From Vreelandella maris (lineage in GTDB: Bacteria > Pseudomonadota > Gammaproteobacteria > Pseudomonadales > Halomonadaceae), in the NCBI RefSeq assembly GCF_013371085.1, contig NZ_JABWCV010000008.1, forward strand, positions 62,001 to 126,000: 64,000 nucleotides of DNA. Reading direction: 5' to 3'. Under the pieces are notes generated by a model. It ran no database searches and was not told the origin of the DNA. It was given only the letters and a program-made list of their open reading frames with translations. Below, piece after piece: positions 1 to 9,385 of this stretch; the stretch's first letter is position 1, and each line of letters begins with the position of its first letter. A program made the position numbers and the translations under genes.

Positions 1-1218
1 ATTCCAGTGCATTTGCACTGTCACGCGACCACCGGCCTTTCCACCTCCACCATTTTGAAAGCGGTGGAGGCGGGCATTGATAACGTTGATACCTCAATCT
101 CTTCCATGTCGATGACCTACGGTCACAGCCCGACCGAATCTGTCGTGGCGATGCTCAAAGACACCGGCCGCGATACCGGGTTGGATCTTGAGCTGCTGGA
201 AGATATTGCCGGTTACTTCCGCGAAGTGCGCAAGAAGTACGCCGCCTTTGAAGGCTCGCTGCGCGGTATTGATTCGCGCATTCTGATTGCTCAGGTGCCC
301 GGTGGCATGCTGACCAATATGGAAGGCCAGCTCAAAGAGCAGGGCGCGGGCGATAAGCTGGACGATGTGCTGAACGAGATTCCTCGCGTACGCGAAGACC
401 TTGGCTTTATCCCGCTGGTAACGCCCACGTCGCAAATCGTCGGCACTCAGGCGGTAATGAACGTGATGATGGGCGAGCGCTATAAGTCGATCTCCAAGGA
501 AGTTCAGGCGCTGCTTAAAGGTGAATATGGTGCTGCACCAGCGCCCTTCAACGCTGAATTGCAAAAACGCGTGTTGGAAGGCGGCGAGCCAATTACCTGC
601 CGCCCGGCGGATAACCTCTCACCTGAAATGGATAGATTGGCCGCCGAGCTGAAAGAGAAAGCCAGCGCTGAAGGTATCCGCTTGGCCGAAGGCAAGCGCG
701 AAGTCGATGACGTGCTGACCTTCGCGCTATTCCCACAGATTGGTTTGAAGTTCCTTAAGAATCGTGACAATCCCGACGCCTTTGAGCCCGCTCCCCAGGC
801 GGCTGAGGCGAGTGCTGCCAATGCCCCTGCTAAGGCTAAGGCTGAAAGTAAACCACCAGTAGCTGCCAGTGGCCCAGAAACCTACACGGTTAAGCTCAAC
901 GGCAAATCCTTTGTGGTCGAGGTTTCTGAAGGCGGTGAACTGGGCGAGGTGCAAGAGCAAACGGCAGCCAGTACTACTGCACCCAAAGAGGAAGCTCCGG
1001 CCCCCAGCGGTGAAAGCATCGATGCGCCGCTGGCGGGCAATATCTTCAAGGTCAATGTACGCCCCGGTGAGCAAGTCGCGGAAGGTGATGTGGTCATCAT
1101 TCTTGAAGCGATGAAAATGGAAACCGAAGTGCGTGCCAGCAGCGCAGGCACTGTGTCTAAGGTGAACGTCAGCGAGGGCGACAGCGTAGCCGTAGGCGAT
1201 ACGTTGATCGAGCTCTAA
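1..1218 (+). CDS. oadA: Oxaloacetate decarboxylase alpha subunit, 5'-truncated by the window edge
   Basis: Cytoplasmic biotin-carrying carboxyltransferase subunit of the Na+-translocating oxaloacetate decarboxylase. It moves the carboxyl group of oxaloacetate to biotin, which the beta subunit then decarboxylates. The frame is open from base 1, so the gene starts upstream. The visible part opens with the metal-binding [11 protein letters not shown] segment of the carboxyltransferase barrel, continues through the conserved carboxylase domain ([11 protein letters not shown]), then an Ala/Pro-rich hinge, and ends in a biotinyl domain with EAMKMETE; the biotinylated lysine is about 33 residues from the C-terminus. 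oadB follows after 10 bp. A pyruvate carboxylase B subunit is the alternative, but the adjacent oadB argues for the decarboxylase. The small gamma subunit, if present, lies upstream of the window. Confidence 0.95.
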   Translation: MPVHLHCHATTGLSTSTILKAVEAGIDNVDTSISSMSMTYGHSPTESVVAMLKDTGRDTGLDLELLEDIAGYFREVRKKYAAFEGSLRGIDSRILIAQVPGGMLTNMEGQLKEQGAGDKLDDVLNEIPRVREDLGFIPLVTPTSQIVGTQAVMNVMMGERYKSISKEVQALLKGEYGAAPAPFNAELQKRVLEGGEPITCRPADNLSPEMDRLAAELKEKASAEGIRLAEGKREVDDVLTFALFPQIGLKFLKNRDNPDAFEPAPQAAEASAANAPAKAKAESKPPVAASGPETYTVKLNGKSFVVEVSEGGELGEVQEQTAASTTAPKEEAPAPSGESIDAPLAGNIFKVNVRPGEQVAEGDVVIILEAMKMETEVRASSAGTVSKVNVSEGDSVAVGDTLIEL

Positions 1219-1228
1219 GGGCCCAGTA

Positions 1229-2551
1229 ATGGATAAATTAGTCACGTTATGGGAAGGGTCCGGGCTCTATAACCTTGAGCTTGGTCAGGCGGTCATGATT
1301 CTGGTGGGTCTATTGCTGCTCTACCTTGCCATTTATAAGAAGTTTGAGCCGTTGCTGCTGGTGCCGATTGGCTTTGGTGGCATTCTGGCCAATATCCCTG
1401 AAGCCGGGCTAGCCATTTCTGCGCTCGACCAAGCGATTGAGGTGGCCAAGCCGGCGGTGCTACAGCAAATGGCGGCAGCGCTGGGTGCGTCCCTTGACCC
1501 ACTGGCGAACGCTGAAGCTTGGCGGGAGTCGCTGCAAATGATGGCACACGATGGCGTCGCACCCGACCAACTGCGTGCTGCGCGAGACATCGCCGTGGGC
1601 GTTGGCTACAGCGACGGCATGCTTTATAACTTCTATAAAGTCGCAATCGGCTCGGGTATCGCCCCGCTGATTATCTTTATGGGCGTTGGGGCAATGACCG
1701 ATTTTGGCCCGTTGCTGGCGAACCCGCGCACGCTGTTTTTAGGTGCGGCTGCCCAGTTTGGGATCTTTGCCACGCTGTTTGGCGCTGTGGTGCTTACCTC
1801 GATGGGCGTGATGGACTTCTCGCTTAATCAGGCAGCCGCCATTGGTATTATTGGTGGCGCTGACGGCCCAACGTCTATTTACGTTTCTAGCGTGCTGGCA
1901 CCTGAACTATTGGGGGCGATTGCCGTGGCCGCCTACGCTTATATGGCGTTGGTGCCGCTGATTCAGCCGCCGATCATGCGTCTGCTGACTACCGAGAAAG
2001 AGCGGCAAATTAAGATGACTCAGCTGCGGCCGGTCTCCAAGCTGGAAAAAGTGGTCTTCCCACTGATGCTGTTGATTCTGGTCGCGCTGTTTCTACCCGA
2101 TGCTGCCCCGCTACTCGGCATGTTCTGCTTCGGTAACTTGATGCGCGAGTGCGGTGTGGTCGAGCGTTTATCGGATACTGCGCAGAACTCCCTGATCAAT
2201 ATTGTGACCATTATTCTGGGGTTGTCCGTCGGCTCCAAATTAATGGCCGATAGCTTCCTGACGTTTGAAACGTTAGGCATTCTCGGGCTGGGCATTGTGG
2301 CCTTTGGAATAGGCACCGCCGCGGGCGTATTGATGGCAAAGCTGATGAATTTAGTCAGCAAAATGCCCATCAATCCGTTAATTGGTGCTGCGGGTGTTTC
2401 TGCGGTGCCGATGGCGGCACGGGTTGCCAACAAAGTGGGCCTGGAAGCAAACCCGCATAACTTCCTGTTGATGCATGCCATGGGCCCCAACGTCGCAGGG
2501 GTTATTGGGTCGGCAGTCGCGGCTGGGGTAATGATTAAATACCTGGGTTAA
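1229..2551 (+). CDS. oadB: Oxaloacetate decarboxylase beta subunit (Na+ pump)
   Basis: Integral membrane subunit that decarboxylates carboxybiotin on OadA and couples this to Na+ export. The 440 residues form many hydrophobic segments. The family motif [10 protein letters not shown] is at about residues 209-218 and carries the aspartate implicated in Na+ binding; the C-terminal [16 protein letters not shown] segment holds the other conserved polar residues. The start follows oadA by 10 bp and the length is normal for OadB. A strong hairpin terminator lies directly downstream, so oadA-oadB end one operon. In a halophile, Na+ extrusion linked to organic-acid catabolism is a plausible role, which is inference. 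Confidence 0.95.
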   Translation: MDKLVTLWEGSGLYNLELGQAVMILVGLLLLYLAIYKKFEPLLLVPIGFGGILANIPEAGLAISALDQAIEVAKPAVLQQMAAALGASLDPLANAEAWRESLQMMAHDGVAPDQLRAARDIAVGVGYSDGMLYNFYKVAIGSGIAPLIIFMGVGAMTDFGPLLANPRTLFLGAAAQFGIFATLFGAVVLTSMGVMDFSLNQAAAIGIIGGADGPTSIYVSSVLAPELLGAIAVAAYAYMALVPLIQPPIMRLLTTEKERQIKMTQLRPVSKLEKVVFPLMLLILVALFLPDAAPLLGMFCFGNLMRECGVVERLSDTAQNSLINIVTIILGLSVGSKLMADSFLTFETLGILGLGIVAFGIGTAAGVLMAKLMNLVSKMPINPLIGAAGVSAVPMAARVANKVGLEANPHNFLLMHAMGPNVAGVIGSAVAAGVMIKYLG

Positions 2552-2574
2552 CGCAAAAAGAGTGAGACTACGAG

Positions 2575-2613
2575 CGCGGCGTACTGACAGGTTCAGTATG
2601 TCGCGTTTTTTTT
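2575..2613 (+). terminator. Rho-independent terminator after oadB
   Basis: A 13-bp stem (two G-U pairs) with a 5-nt loop is followed by eight T residues. It begins 24 bp after the oadB stop and fits an intrinsic terminator of the oad operon. Confidence 0.85.
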
Positions 2614-2653
2614 GAAGGGCTTTTTTGAAGTGCTGTTTCGAAGGGCTATCTAG

Positions 2654-3271
2654 CTAGCGAGTGAGAATATCGATAGCGCTCTTCAAGCGGTTTTCTAGCG
2701 GGGAAAGGTCAAATGGGTTGTCCCGTGGCCAACCAATGGTCAGACGAACACCGTCGCCATCGTAATCCGCTTGCTCAATGGGAATAGCCTGCTCTTCGCA
2801 CCAGGCGCGGGCAATCGCTTCGTTGGCAAAACCGAGCCGCAGGGTATAAAGATCGCGCTCGACCACTTCCCGGGTAGGTAGCGTCTCCAAAGCATGGCTA
2901 ACCGCCTGGGCGTAAGCGCGGGCCAAGCCGCCGGTACCGAGCTTCGTGCCGCCAAAATAGCGGATCACCACGCAACCGATTTGACCTAATTGGCTGCCCT
3001 GCAGAACTTGATACATTGGGCGACCTGCGGTGCCGCCAGGTTCGCCATCATCAGAGAAGCCAATCAAATTTTGCTCGCCGGGTGGGCCAGCAATATAGGC
3101 CGTGCAGTGATGGCTCGCATTGGGATGCTCGGCTTTAGCCGCCGCCAGCATGCGAGTGAATGCATCAATATCTGAGGCGTGGCAGGTCCAGGTAATAAAG
3201 TGACTCTTTTCGACTTCGATGTCGGTTGTCTGCCAAGACGAAAGAGGGAGTTCCGGCACCCGGTAGCGCAT
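2654..3271 (-). CDS. yigZ: YigZ/IMPACT family protein
   Basis: A 205-residue UPF0029/IMPACT family protein. The N-terminal domain holds the family signature FSDDGEPGGTAGRPM followed by VVIRYFGGTKLGTGGLARAY; the C-terminal part is the ferredoxin-like DUF1949 domain. The exact cellular job of bacterial YigZ is not settled; the eukaryotic relative IMPACT affects translational control through GCN1/GCN2. Its ATG overlaps the stop of the upstream S24-like gene by one base (TAATG), so the two are probably cotranscribed and translationally coupled. The length is normal. Confidence 0.9.
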   Translation of the reverse strand: MRYRVPELPLSSWQTTDIEVEKSHFITWTCHASDIDAFTRMLAAAKAEHPNASHHCTAYIAGPPGEQNLIGFSDDGEPGGTAGRPMYQVLQGSQLGQIGCVVIRYFGGTKLGTGGLARAYAQAVSHALETLPTREVVERDLYTLRLGFANEAIARAWCEEQAIPIEQADYDGDGVRLTIGWPRDNPFDLSPLENRLKSAIDILTR

Positions 3272-3675
3272 TAATGCTCCGTGATAGTAGGCTTGTTTTG
3301 CAGGCCAGCTCTTGGATGAGATTCAACACCCATCACCATGCCGAGCACCTGAATATCACGGTTATGCAAAAAAAGCGCTGGCTGCAACGTATCCTCAGGC
3401 CATAGCTCTACGCCAAAGCGGCTGATCGAAAGTTGCTTTAAGACGATTTTTTGCTGGTTGATTTCGGCAACGGCGGTTTCTGTTTGGGCATCATGCTGAT
3501 AACGCCGAATAATAATGACATCGCCATCGAACAAGTTGCAATCACGCATTGCGTTACCACGCACTTTAAGCGCATAGGTATTGCGACGGGTAATGCTAGG
3601 CGTTGGCGCATAGGTACGCGGAACCGAGCGTAAGTGGTTAGGCTTAACGGTAGGTACTGCCATCGATATGGTCAT
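3271..3675 (-). CDS. LexA/UmuD-like S24 family protein lacking the catalytic serine
   Basis: A 134-residue protein matching the C-terminal peptidase/dimerisation fold of LexA and UmuD, with no helix-turn-helix ahead of it. Where UmuD and LexA have G-x-S-M, this protein reads VRGNAMRD: Ala42 replaces the nucleophile. The lysine of the dyad appears kept (Lys80 in IVLKQL), 38 residues later. The ATG at 3675 has a GGAG about 9 nt upstream. A CTGT-N8-ACAG LexA-box-like site is 51-66 nt upstream of the start. UmuD-like length and SOS-type promoter suggest a UmuD relative, yet no umuC follows; yigZ does. Self-cleavage is predicted to be lost, while dimerisation with another S24 protein remains possible. 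Confidence 0.75.
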   Translation of the reverse strand: MTISMAVPTVKPNHLRSVPRTYAPTPSITRRNTYALKVRGNAMRDCNLFDGDVIIIRRYQHDAQTETAVAEINQQKIVLKQLSISRFGVELWPEDTLQPALFLHNRDIQVLGMVMGVESHPRAGLQNKPTITEH

Positions 3676-3725
3676 TGAGAAATCTCCATTGCATGTTCTT
3701 TCATACAGTGGTTTTCAGTATAGAC

Positions 3726-3741
3726 CTGTTTTTGCATACAG
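3726..3741 (-). promoter_or_regulatory. LexA (SOS) box candidate
   Basis: Perfect CTGT-N8-ACAG half-site arrangement, with CTGTAT on the minus strand, in the gap between the S24-like gene and ccmA. A second, weaker CTGTAT-containing site lies closer to the S24-like gene at about 3692-3708. The position suits repression of the S24-like gene. Confidence 0.6.
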
Positions 3742-3854
3742 TGCTAGCAGTAATTGGTCTTACGCCATATTGATTGAGGTCATGCTGCGACCCAGCGCCG
3801 CATAGAGTGAGTGGCGAGAAACGGGCTTTCCGTGTAGAGTTCGACGCGAAATCA

Positions 3855-4520
3855 ATGTGCCTGGAGAGACTCTTGAGCCTGTGTCTACAAGCCCGACAGC
3901 TGTCCTGCGAACGTGATGATCGCTCACTGTTTAAGGGGCTGGATCTCGATATTCGCAGCGGTGAAATCGTGCGAATTGAAGGGCCTAATGGCAGTGGTAA
4001 AACTAGCCTGCTTAAAATTCTCTCCGGGCAACTGAGCGACTATGAAGGCGAGCTGTTCTGGAATGGCGCTGCGATGCAGAGTGTCCGTGAACATTTTCTC
4101 GCTAATTTGCTCTATTTAGGACATGCCCCCGGCATCAAGTCGGGGCTATCCCCCTTAGAAAATTTAGCGTGGTATCAGGCGCTGAGTGGCGAGAGAAGTG
4201 GAGGACAGGGCAGCGGGGCGCATGAAGGCGAGGAGCAGCGCCTGGATGCCCTTGAACAGGTTGGCCTGGCAGGCTTTGAAGACGTGCCCGCCGGTCAACT
4301 TTCGGCAGGCCAGCAGCGCCGCGTGGCGCTGGCGCGATTGACGCTGACACCCCGCGCGCTGTGGGTGCTAGACGAGCCCTTCACCGCCATAGATCGCCAC
4401 GGCGTTGCAGCCCTTGAAAGGCAACTGATTAGACATGCTCAAGCGGGCGGCTGCGTGCTAGTAACGACACACCACGAGCTAGCCGCGTCATCGCTGTTAA
4501 GACGCATAGCGCTGGGGTAG
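3855..4520 (+). CDS. ccmA: Cytochrome c maturation ABC transporter, ATP-binding protein CcmA
   Basis: ATPase of the CcmABCD complex, which releases holo-CcmE from the inner membrane for haem delivery to apocytochromes c. Walker A is GPNGSGKTS, the signature is LSAGQQRR and Walker B is ALWVLDEP, followed by the switch histidine in TTHHE. The ATG at 3855 gives about 221 residues, close to the usual 205-210; an in-frame TTG at 3774 would add 27 residues that do not resemble the family, so I reject it. It is the first gene of a ccmABCDEFGHI operon; ccmB starts within about 90 bp. Confidence 0.92.
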   Translation: MCLERLLSLCLQARQLSCERDDRSLFKGLDLDIRSGEIVRIEGPNGSGKTSLLKILSGQLSDYEGELFWNGAAMQSVREHFLANLLYLGHAPGIKSGLSPLENLAWYQALSGERSGGQGSGAHEGEEQRLDALEQVGLAGFEDVPAGQLSAGQQRRVALARLTLTPRALWVLDEPFTAIDRHGVAALERQLIRHAQAGGCVLVTTHHELAASSLLRRIALG

Positions 4521-4531
4521 AGGAGACCGGA

Positions 4532-4561
4532 TTGCAGGAAACAGGGTTGCAGGAAACAGGG
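4532..4561 (+). repeat. 15-bp tandem duplication at the 5' end of ccmB
   Basis: Two perfect copies of ttgcaggaaacaggg lie end to end between the ccmA stop and the probable ccmB start, followed by a partial third (ctgca). If translation began at the TTG here, each unit would encode Gln-Glu-Thr-Gly-Leu. Confidence 0.85.
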
Positions 4562-4606
4562 CTGCACAGCTCTTCAGATAGCTCTCTAAACGGATCAGAT
4601 TCCGTC

Positions 4607-5320
4607 ATGGATGCCCCTTCAGTGCCACTGCTTGAGCATCAGGGCGGCCTGATGATCGCGGTGAAGGCCACGTTGGTGCGTGATTTGACGCTGCTGCTGA
4701 GACGTCGCGGTGAAGTGCTCAATCCGCTGGTGTTTTTTGCTCTGGTGATCACCCTGTTTCCGATCGCTATTTCACCCGACCCGGAGCTGTTGGCGACGAT
4801 TGCGCCAGGGTTGCTATGGGTGGCGGCACTGCTAGCCGCGCTGCTGTCACTAGATAGCCTGTTTCGCAGCGACTACGACGACGGCAGCCTTGAGCAGCTG
4901 TTACTCGCCCCACAGCCGCTGGCTGCATTAAGCGTGGCGAAAGTGGCCGTACATTGGCTGCTGACCGGGCTGCCGTTAGCACTTATGGCGCCACTGCTGG
5001 GCATTATGCTCGCACTGCCTGCGGGTAGTTACGCGGTGTTGGCGTTGTCGCTGGCGTTGGGCACGGCGAGCTTAAGCTTGATTGGTGCCATTGGTGCAGC
5101 GTTAACCGTCGGCTTGGCGCGGGGCGGCGTACTTCTCTCGCTACTAGTGCTGCCGCTGTATATTCCGGTACTCATTTTTGGCGCAGGTGCGGTCCAGGCG
5201 GCTATTTTGGGCGACGGTGTCTCTGCGCACTTGGCTATCTTAGGCGCGCTGCTGGCGGCCTCACTTATGTTAGCGCCGTGGGCGATTGCCGCATCGCTGC
5301 GTATCAGTATTAACGGTTAA
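4607..5320 (+). CDS. ccmB: Haem exporter membrane subunit CcmB
   Basis: Membrane permease of CcmABCD. After the start the protein has about six hydrophobic helices and family motifs such as [30 protein letters not shown] and [20 protein letters not shown]. The start is uncertain. ATG 4607 gives 237 residues; ATG 4652 gives 222 and matches the usual 220-residue family length best; the longest frame opens at TTG 4532 in a tandem repeat and adds a low-complexity Ser-rich leader that I consider untranslated. It lies between ccmA and ccmC, 14 bp before the latter. Confidence 0.9.
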   Translation: MDAPSVPLLEHQGGLMIAVKATLVRDLTLLLRRRGEVLNPLVFFALVITLFPIAISPDPELLATIAPGLLWVAALLAALLSLDSLFRSDYDDGSLEQLLLAPQPLAALSVAKVAVHWLLTGLPLALMAPLLGIMLALPAGSYAVLALSLALGTASLSLIGAIGAALTVGLARGGVLLSLLVLPLYIPVLIFGAGAVQAAILGDGVSAHLAILGALLAASLMLAPWAIAASLRISING

Positions 5321-5334
5321 GGACAGGACACGCT

Positions 5335-6102
5335 ATGTGGGCCTTTATACACAAACTGGGATCACCCAAGTGGTTCTATGGCATTAGCGCCAAATTACAG
5401 CCCTGGTTTTGGGCCGCAGCGGTGCTGTTATTGGTCACTGGCTCGCTGTGGGGGCTGGCGTTTGCGCCTGCGGATTATCAGCAGGGCAACAGCTTCCGGA
5501 TCATTTATGTTCACGTGCCGGCGGCCTTTTTAGCTCAATCGATTTTTATCTCCATGGCAGTATCTGGGCTGGTGTTTATGGTCTGGAAAATTAAAGTCGC
5601 CGATATGGCGGCGGCAGTCATGGCACCGCTGGGCGCTGCGATGACCTTTGTCGCGCTATTTTCCGGTGCGGTATGGGGTGTGCCGACCTGGGGCACCTGG
5701 TGGATGTGGGATGCCCGACTTACCTCCATGCTGATTTTGCTCTTTCTCTATTTAGGCGTGATTGCCCTGCGCGGTGCGTTTACCAGCCGCGATAGTGCCT
5801 CACGGGCAGCCTCGGTGCTGGCCATGGTGGGCGTCATCAACATTCCCATCATTAAATACTCGGTGGATTGGTGGTACACCCTGCACCAGCCAGCCTCGTT
5901 TACATTAACCTCGCGCCCAACGATGCCCACCGAAATGTGGCTGCCGCTGGTCATTATGGTGCTGGGTTTCTACAGCTTTTTTATTGCCTTGACGCTGATG
6001 CGCACGCGCAGCGAGATACTACGCCGAGAGTCGAGCAAGCGCTGGGTACAGGATCTCGTTAACGGCCGGGTAGTGAATGCACAGGCAGAGGAGACGCGCT
6101 AA
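5335..6102 (+). CDS. ccmC: Haem exporter/haem handling protein CcmC
   Basis: Inner-membrane protein that presents haem to CcmE. The 255 residues include six transmembrane helices and the tryptophan-rich periplasmic motif [13 protein letters not shown] at about residues 121-133. Conserved histidines flank it, in IYVHVPAA and in the later [11 protein letters not shown] loop. Its stop overlaps the ccmD start (TAATG), indicating translational coupling. Confidence 0.96.
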   Translation: MWAFIHKLGSPKWFYGISAKLQPWFWAAAVLLLVTGSLWGLAFAPADYQQGNSFRIIYVHVPAAFLAQSIFISMAVSGLVFMVWKIKVADMAAAVMAPLGAAMTFVALFSGAVWGVPTWGTWWMWDARLTSMLILLFLYLGVIALRGAFTSRDSASRAASVLAMVGVINIPIIKYSVDWWYTLHQPASFTLTSRPTMPTEMWLPLVIMVLGFYSFFIALTLMRTRSEILRRESSKRWVQDLVNGRVVNAQAEETR

Positions 6103-6293
6103 TGGCATTTGCCTCATTTTCCGAATTTCTCGCCATGGGTGGCCATGCGCCTTACGTATGGTCTGCCTGGGGGGTAACGGCGCTACTGCTGATTGCCACC
6201 GTTTGGCATGCGCGCGTTGAACAGCGTCAGTTATTGAATGGCATAAAGCGTCGGGCACGGCGCGCAAATAGCTTGAGAGGGAACGCCCAATGA
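6102..6293 (+). CDS. ccmD: Haem exporter small subunit CcmD
   Basis: A 63-residue single-helix protein: a short N-terminal stretch (FSEFLAMGGHAPYVWSAWG), one membrane helix and a basic tail. CcmD retains CcmABC in complex and helps release CcmE. It overlaps ccmC by one base and ccmE by four (ATGA). Size, position and the YVW-W motif are typical. Confidence 0.92.
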   Translation: MAFASFSEFLAMGGHAPYVWSAWGVTALLLIATVWHARVEQRQLLNGIKRRARRANSLRGNAQ

Positions 6294-6799
6294 CCCCTAA
6301 ACGTAAACAGAAACTCTTCGTCATTTTGGGTTTGGTGTCGTTAACCGCGATTGCTGTCGGGCTAACGCTGTATGCGCTACGTGCCAACATTAATCTGTTT
6401 TTTAGCCCGGTGCAGATCGCTCAGGGCGATGCGCCAATGGAACGTCAGATTCGCGCGGGTGGCATGGTGAAAGAGGGCTCGGTGTCCCGTGATCCCGATA
6501 GCCTGGACGTAGAGTTTACCGTGACCGATTACGTCGATGACCTAGAGGTGTACTACAGCGGCATCCTTCCCGATCTGTTCCGCGAAGGCCAAGGTGTAGT
6601 GGTGGTCGGGGAGCTTCAAACCGATGGCCGTTTGTATGCCGATAAAGTGCTGGCGCGTCATGATGAAAACTACATGCCGCCTGAAGTAGCGCAGGCACTT
6701 GAAGAGGCGGGCTATTCGCCGGCTGATTATCAGGCCAAGGCTGCCGAAGTGGGTAAGCGGCTTGATGAAGAGGGCGTCCCCCAAGCAAGCGAGTATTAA
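6290..6799 (+). CDS. ccmE: Periplasmic haem chaperone CcmE
   Basis: Membrane-anchored periplasmic chaperone that binds haem covalently and passes it to CcmF. It has one N-terminal signal anchor (about residues 9-30) followed by an OB-fold beta-barrel. The haem-binding histidine is His124 in KVLARHDENYMPPEV, with the conserved downstream tyrosine at 128. The 169-residue length is usual. It overlaps ccmD by 4 bp, and ccmF starts 52 bp later. Confidence 0.96.
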   Translation: MTPKRKQKLFVILGLVSLTAIAVGLTLYALRANINLFFSPVQIAQGDAPMERQIRAGGMVKEGSVSRDPDSLDVEFTVTDYVDDLEVYYSGILPDLFREGQGVVVVGELQTDGRLYADKVLARHDENYMPPEVAQALEEAGYSPADYQAKAAEVGKRLDEEGVPQASEY

Positions 6800-6851
6800 C
6801 CCCTATCGTTTAACCGACTTGCCCTACCGCCAGTGCTAATTCGGAGCGCAC

Positions 6852-8861
6852 ATGCTGATTAAAATGATTCCTGAAATTGGCCACTTCGCCCTCATCATCG
6901 CGCTGTTGATGGCGATGGTGCAGGCAGTGATGCCCCTGGCCGGTGCAGCGACCCGCCGCCCACTGTGGATGGCGTATGGTCAGCCCATGGCGGCCGGGCA
7001 GTTTCTGTTTATTGCCATCGCCTACGCCTGTTTGACCGCGAGCTATATGCTGGATGACTTTAGCGTGGCGAACGTAGCGAATAACTCCAATTCGCTGCTG
7101 CCTTGGTACTACAAATTCAGCGCGGTGTGGGGCAACCATGAGGGCTCTGTCCTGCTATGGAGCCTAATGCTGGCAGGCTGGGGCTTTGCGGCGAGCCTGT
7201 TCACCGGCAACTTGCCGCGGGATATGGTCGCTCGGGTGATGGGCGTAATGGGCATGGTGTGTGTCGGCTTCTTACTGTTCATCCTGATCACCTCTAATCC
7301 TTTTGAACGCTTGCTGCCCGACATGCCTCAAGACGGTGCCGACCTCAACCCGCTGCTACAAGACTTCGGGCTAGTGGTGCATCCGCCGATGCTTTACATG
7401 GGCTATGTGGGTTTTTCCGTGGTCTTTGCCTTTGCGATTGCTGCTCTCATGGGAGGGCGCCTAGACGCCGCTTGGACGCGCTGGGCACGTCCCTGGACGA
7501 ATCTGGCCTGGGCGTTTTTAACCGTGGGGATCGCCCTGGGCAGTTGGTGGGCCTATTACGAGCTTGGCTGGGGCGGCTGGTGGTTCTGGGATCCGGTCGA
7601 AAACGCGTCGCTGCTGCCCTGGTTAACGGGGACTGCGCTGGTGCACTCGCTGGCGGTGACCGAAAAGCGCGGCTCGTTTAAGAGTTGGACCGTGCTATTG
7701 GCGATTTCGACCTTTTCGCTGTCGCTGATGGGAACCTTCCTGGTGCGTTCCGGCGTGCTCACCTCGGTACATGCGTTTGCCAACGACCCGGCCCGTGGCT
7801 TCTTTATCCTGATGCTGCTGGCGATTACGGTGACGCTCTCGCTGCTGGTATTTGCGCTGCGAGCCCCACGAGTTAGCCACAAAGTGGGCTTTAACTGGCT
7901 CTCTCGGGATGCGCTGCTGCTGGTCAATAATATCTTTCTGGTCATCATGACGGTCACCGTTTTACTTGGCACCGTCTACCCGCTGATTCTTGACTCACTG
8001 GGGCTGGGTAAAATCAGCGTGGGCCCGCCTTACTTCAATGCGCTGTTTGTACCGCTCACCGTGATGATGTGCATCTTTATGGGACTAGGCTCGGTAACGC
8101 GCTGGAAGGGGATGGCGGTGCGCGACCTAGTCCGTAAGCTCTGGTTGGCGGGCGTTGCTGCGCTGGTGTTGGGCATACTGATGCCGCTGCTGTATCGCGG
8201 TGAGTGGAATCTGTTTGTCTCTTTGGGGATCGTCTCTGCGCTATGGATTGTGCTGCCGATGGTGCGCGATGTATTCGATAAAACCCGTCACGCCAGCTCG
8301 TTCATCGCCGGGTTACGCAAACTCTCACTCTCTTACTGGGGCATGGTGTTAGGACACATTGGTGTGGCGGTCACGATTGTGGGTGTTGCGGTGGTTTCCA
8401 ACTACAACATCGAGCGCAACGTGCGCATGTCGCCGGGCACCACGGTCGAAGTGGCGGGTTATCAGTTCACCATGACGGAGTTAGCCGAGCGTCGCGGGCC
8501 AAACTTTTTGGCAGACACCACGATCCTTCAGGTACAGCGTGGCGACACCGGTAGCAGTTTCACCATGCGTCCTGAAAAACGCCTTTATCTCGCGACCGGT
8601 ATGCCGATGACCCAGGTGGCTCTGCGGCCGGGGCTATTCCGTGACCTGTATGTGGCCATGGGCGAAGACCTTGGTGACGGCAGTTGGGCGATGCGTGTCC
8701 AATACAAACCGTTTGTGCGCTGGCTATGGCTGGGTGCCCTGTTTATGGCATTTGGCGGCGTGCTGGCAGTGCTCGACAAACGCTATCGTCGCGCCGCAGT
8801 CACCCGTGAAATGCCCCAGGCCGCCACTAAAGCCGATTCATCGCAGGAGGCCACTGTATGA
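6852..8861 (+). CDS. ccmF: Haem lyase component CcmF
   Basis: Large polytopic inner-membrane protein of the CcmFH(I) cytochrome c synthetase, which attaches haem to CXXCH motifs of apocytochromes c. The 669 residues include the WWD motif (WGGWWFWDPVENASLLPWL, about residues 236-254), multiple transmembrane helices and a C-terminal periplasmic domain followed by a last helix. Length and motif are typical. It overlaps ccmG by 4 bp. Confidence 0.97.
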   Translation: MLIKMIPEIGHFALIIALLMAMVQAVMPLAGAATRRPLWMAYGQPMAAGQFLFIAIAYACLTASYMLDDFSVANVANNSNSLLPWYYKFSAVWGNHEGSVLLWSLMLAGWGFAASLFTGNLPRDMVARVMGVMGMVCVGFLLFILITSNPFERLLPDMPQDGADLNPLLQDFGLVVHPPMLYMGYVGFSVVFAFAIAALMGGRLDAAWTRWARPWTNLAWAFLTVGIALGSWWAYYELGWGGWWFWDPVENASLLPWLTGTALVHSLAVTEKRGSFKSWTVLLAISTFSLSLMGTFLVRSGVLTSVHAFANDPARGFFILMLLAITVTLSLLVFALRAPRVSHKVGFNWLSRDALLLVNNIFLVIMTVTVLLGTVYPLILDSLGLGKISVGPPYFNALFVPLTVMMCIFMGLGSVTRWKGMAVRDLVRKLWLAGVAALVLGILMPLLYRGEWNLFVSLGIVSALWIVLPMVRDVFDKTRHASSFIAGLRKLSLSYWGMVLGHIGVAVTIVGVAVVSNYNIERNVRMSPGTTVEVAGYQFTMTELAERRGPNFLADTTILQVQRGDTGSSFTMRPEKRLYLATGMPMTQVALRPGLFRDLYVAMGEDLGDGSWAMRVQYKPFVRWLWLGALFMAFGGVLAVLDKRYRRAAVTREMPQAATKADSSQEATV

Positions 8862-9385
8862 AGCGTCGGTTACTGCTATTACTGCTGCCGGTTTGCTTTT
8901 TAGGCTTGGCGCTGTTCTTTTTCCAGGGCCTGTCGCTGGATCCTTCCCAGCGCGATTCCGCGCTGATGGCGCGAGAGTTCCCGGCCTTTGAAGCCACCAC
9001 GCTGCGCGATAAAAATCGGCGCGTGGATCAATCGCTACTTCAGGGCGACGTCACTCTGGTTAACGTATGGGGTGAGTGGTGCCCCGCGTGCAAGCAGGAG
9101 ATGCCCCAACTGCTGGAGCTGGCCGACCAGGACATTCGGATGGTTGGGGTTAACTACCGGGATACCCGCGAGAAAGGCATGGAGTTTCTCAGCGAATTTG
9201 GCGATCCGTTTGAAGTGAATATTTTTGATCCAGAAGGCGAGCTGGGTTTTGACCTTGGCGTTTACGGCGCGCCGGAAACCTTTCTGGTCGATGCCGACGG
9301 CGTTATTCGCTATCACCATAAGGGCTATGTATCGCCGCAAGACGTCCGCGAACGAATCCTGCCGGAGGTGGAAAAATGGCGCTAA
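8858..9385 (+). CDS. ccmG: Thiol:disulfide interchange protein CcmG/DsbE
   Basis: Membrane-anchored periplasmic thioredoxin-like reductase that keeps apocytochrome cysteines reduced. It has an N-terminal signal anchor (about residues 3-23), then a thioredoxin fold with active site WCPAC (cysteines 75 and 78), the acidic GVNY region and the cis-proline segment GVYGAPETFLVD. It overlaps ccmF by 4 bp and ccmH by 10 bp. Confidence 0.96.
   Translation: MKRRLLLLLLPVCFLGLALFFFQGLSLDPSQRDSALMAREFPAFEATTLRDKNRRVDQSLLQGDVTLVNVWGEWCPACKQEMPQLLELADQDIRMVGVNYRDTREKGMEFLSEFGDPFEVNIFDPEGELGFDLGVYGAPETFLVDADGVIRYHHKGYVSPQDVRERILPEVEKWR

Noticed and set aside
3271..3675. Reading the S24-like gene as a functional UmuD with a lost UmuC partner
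   Set aside because: The nucleophile serine is Ala and no UmuC fragment exists in the neighbourhood, so a functional UmuD call is not supported.
3774..3854. Upstream extension of ccmA from TTG 3774
   Set aside because: The extra 27 residues do not resemble CcmA and the ATG at 3855 gives the normal length.
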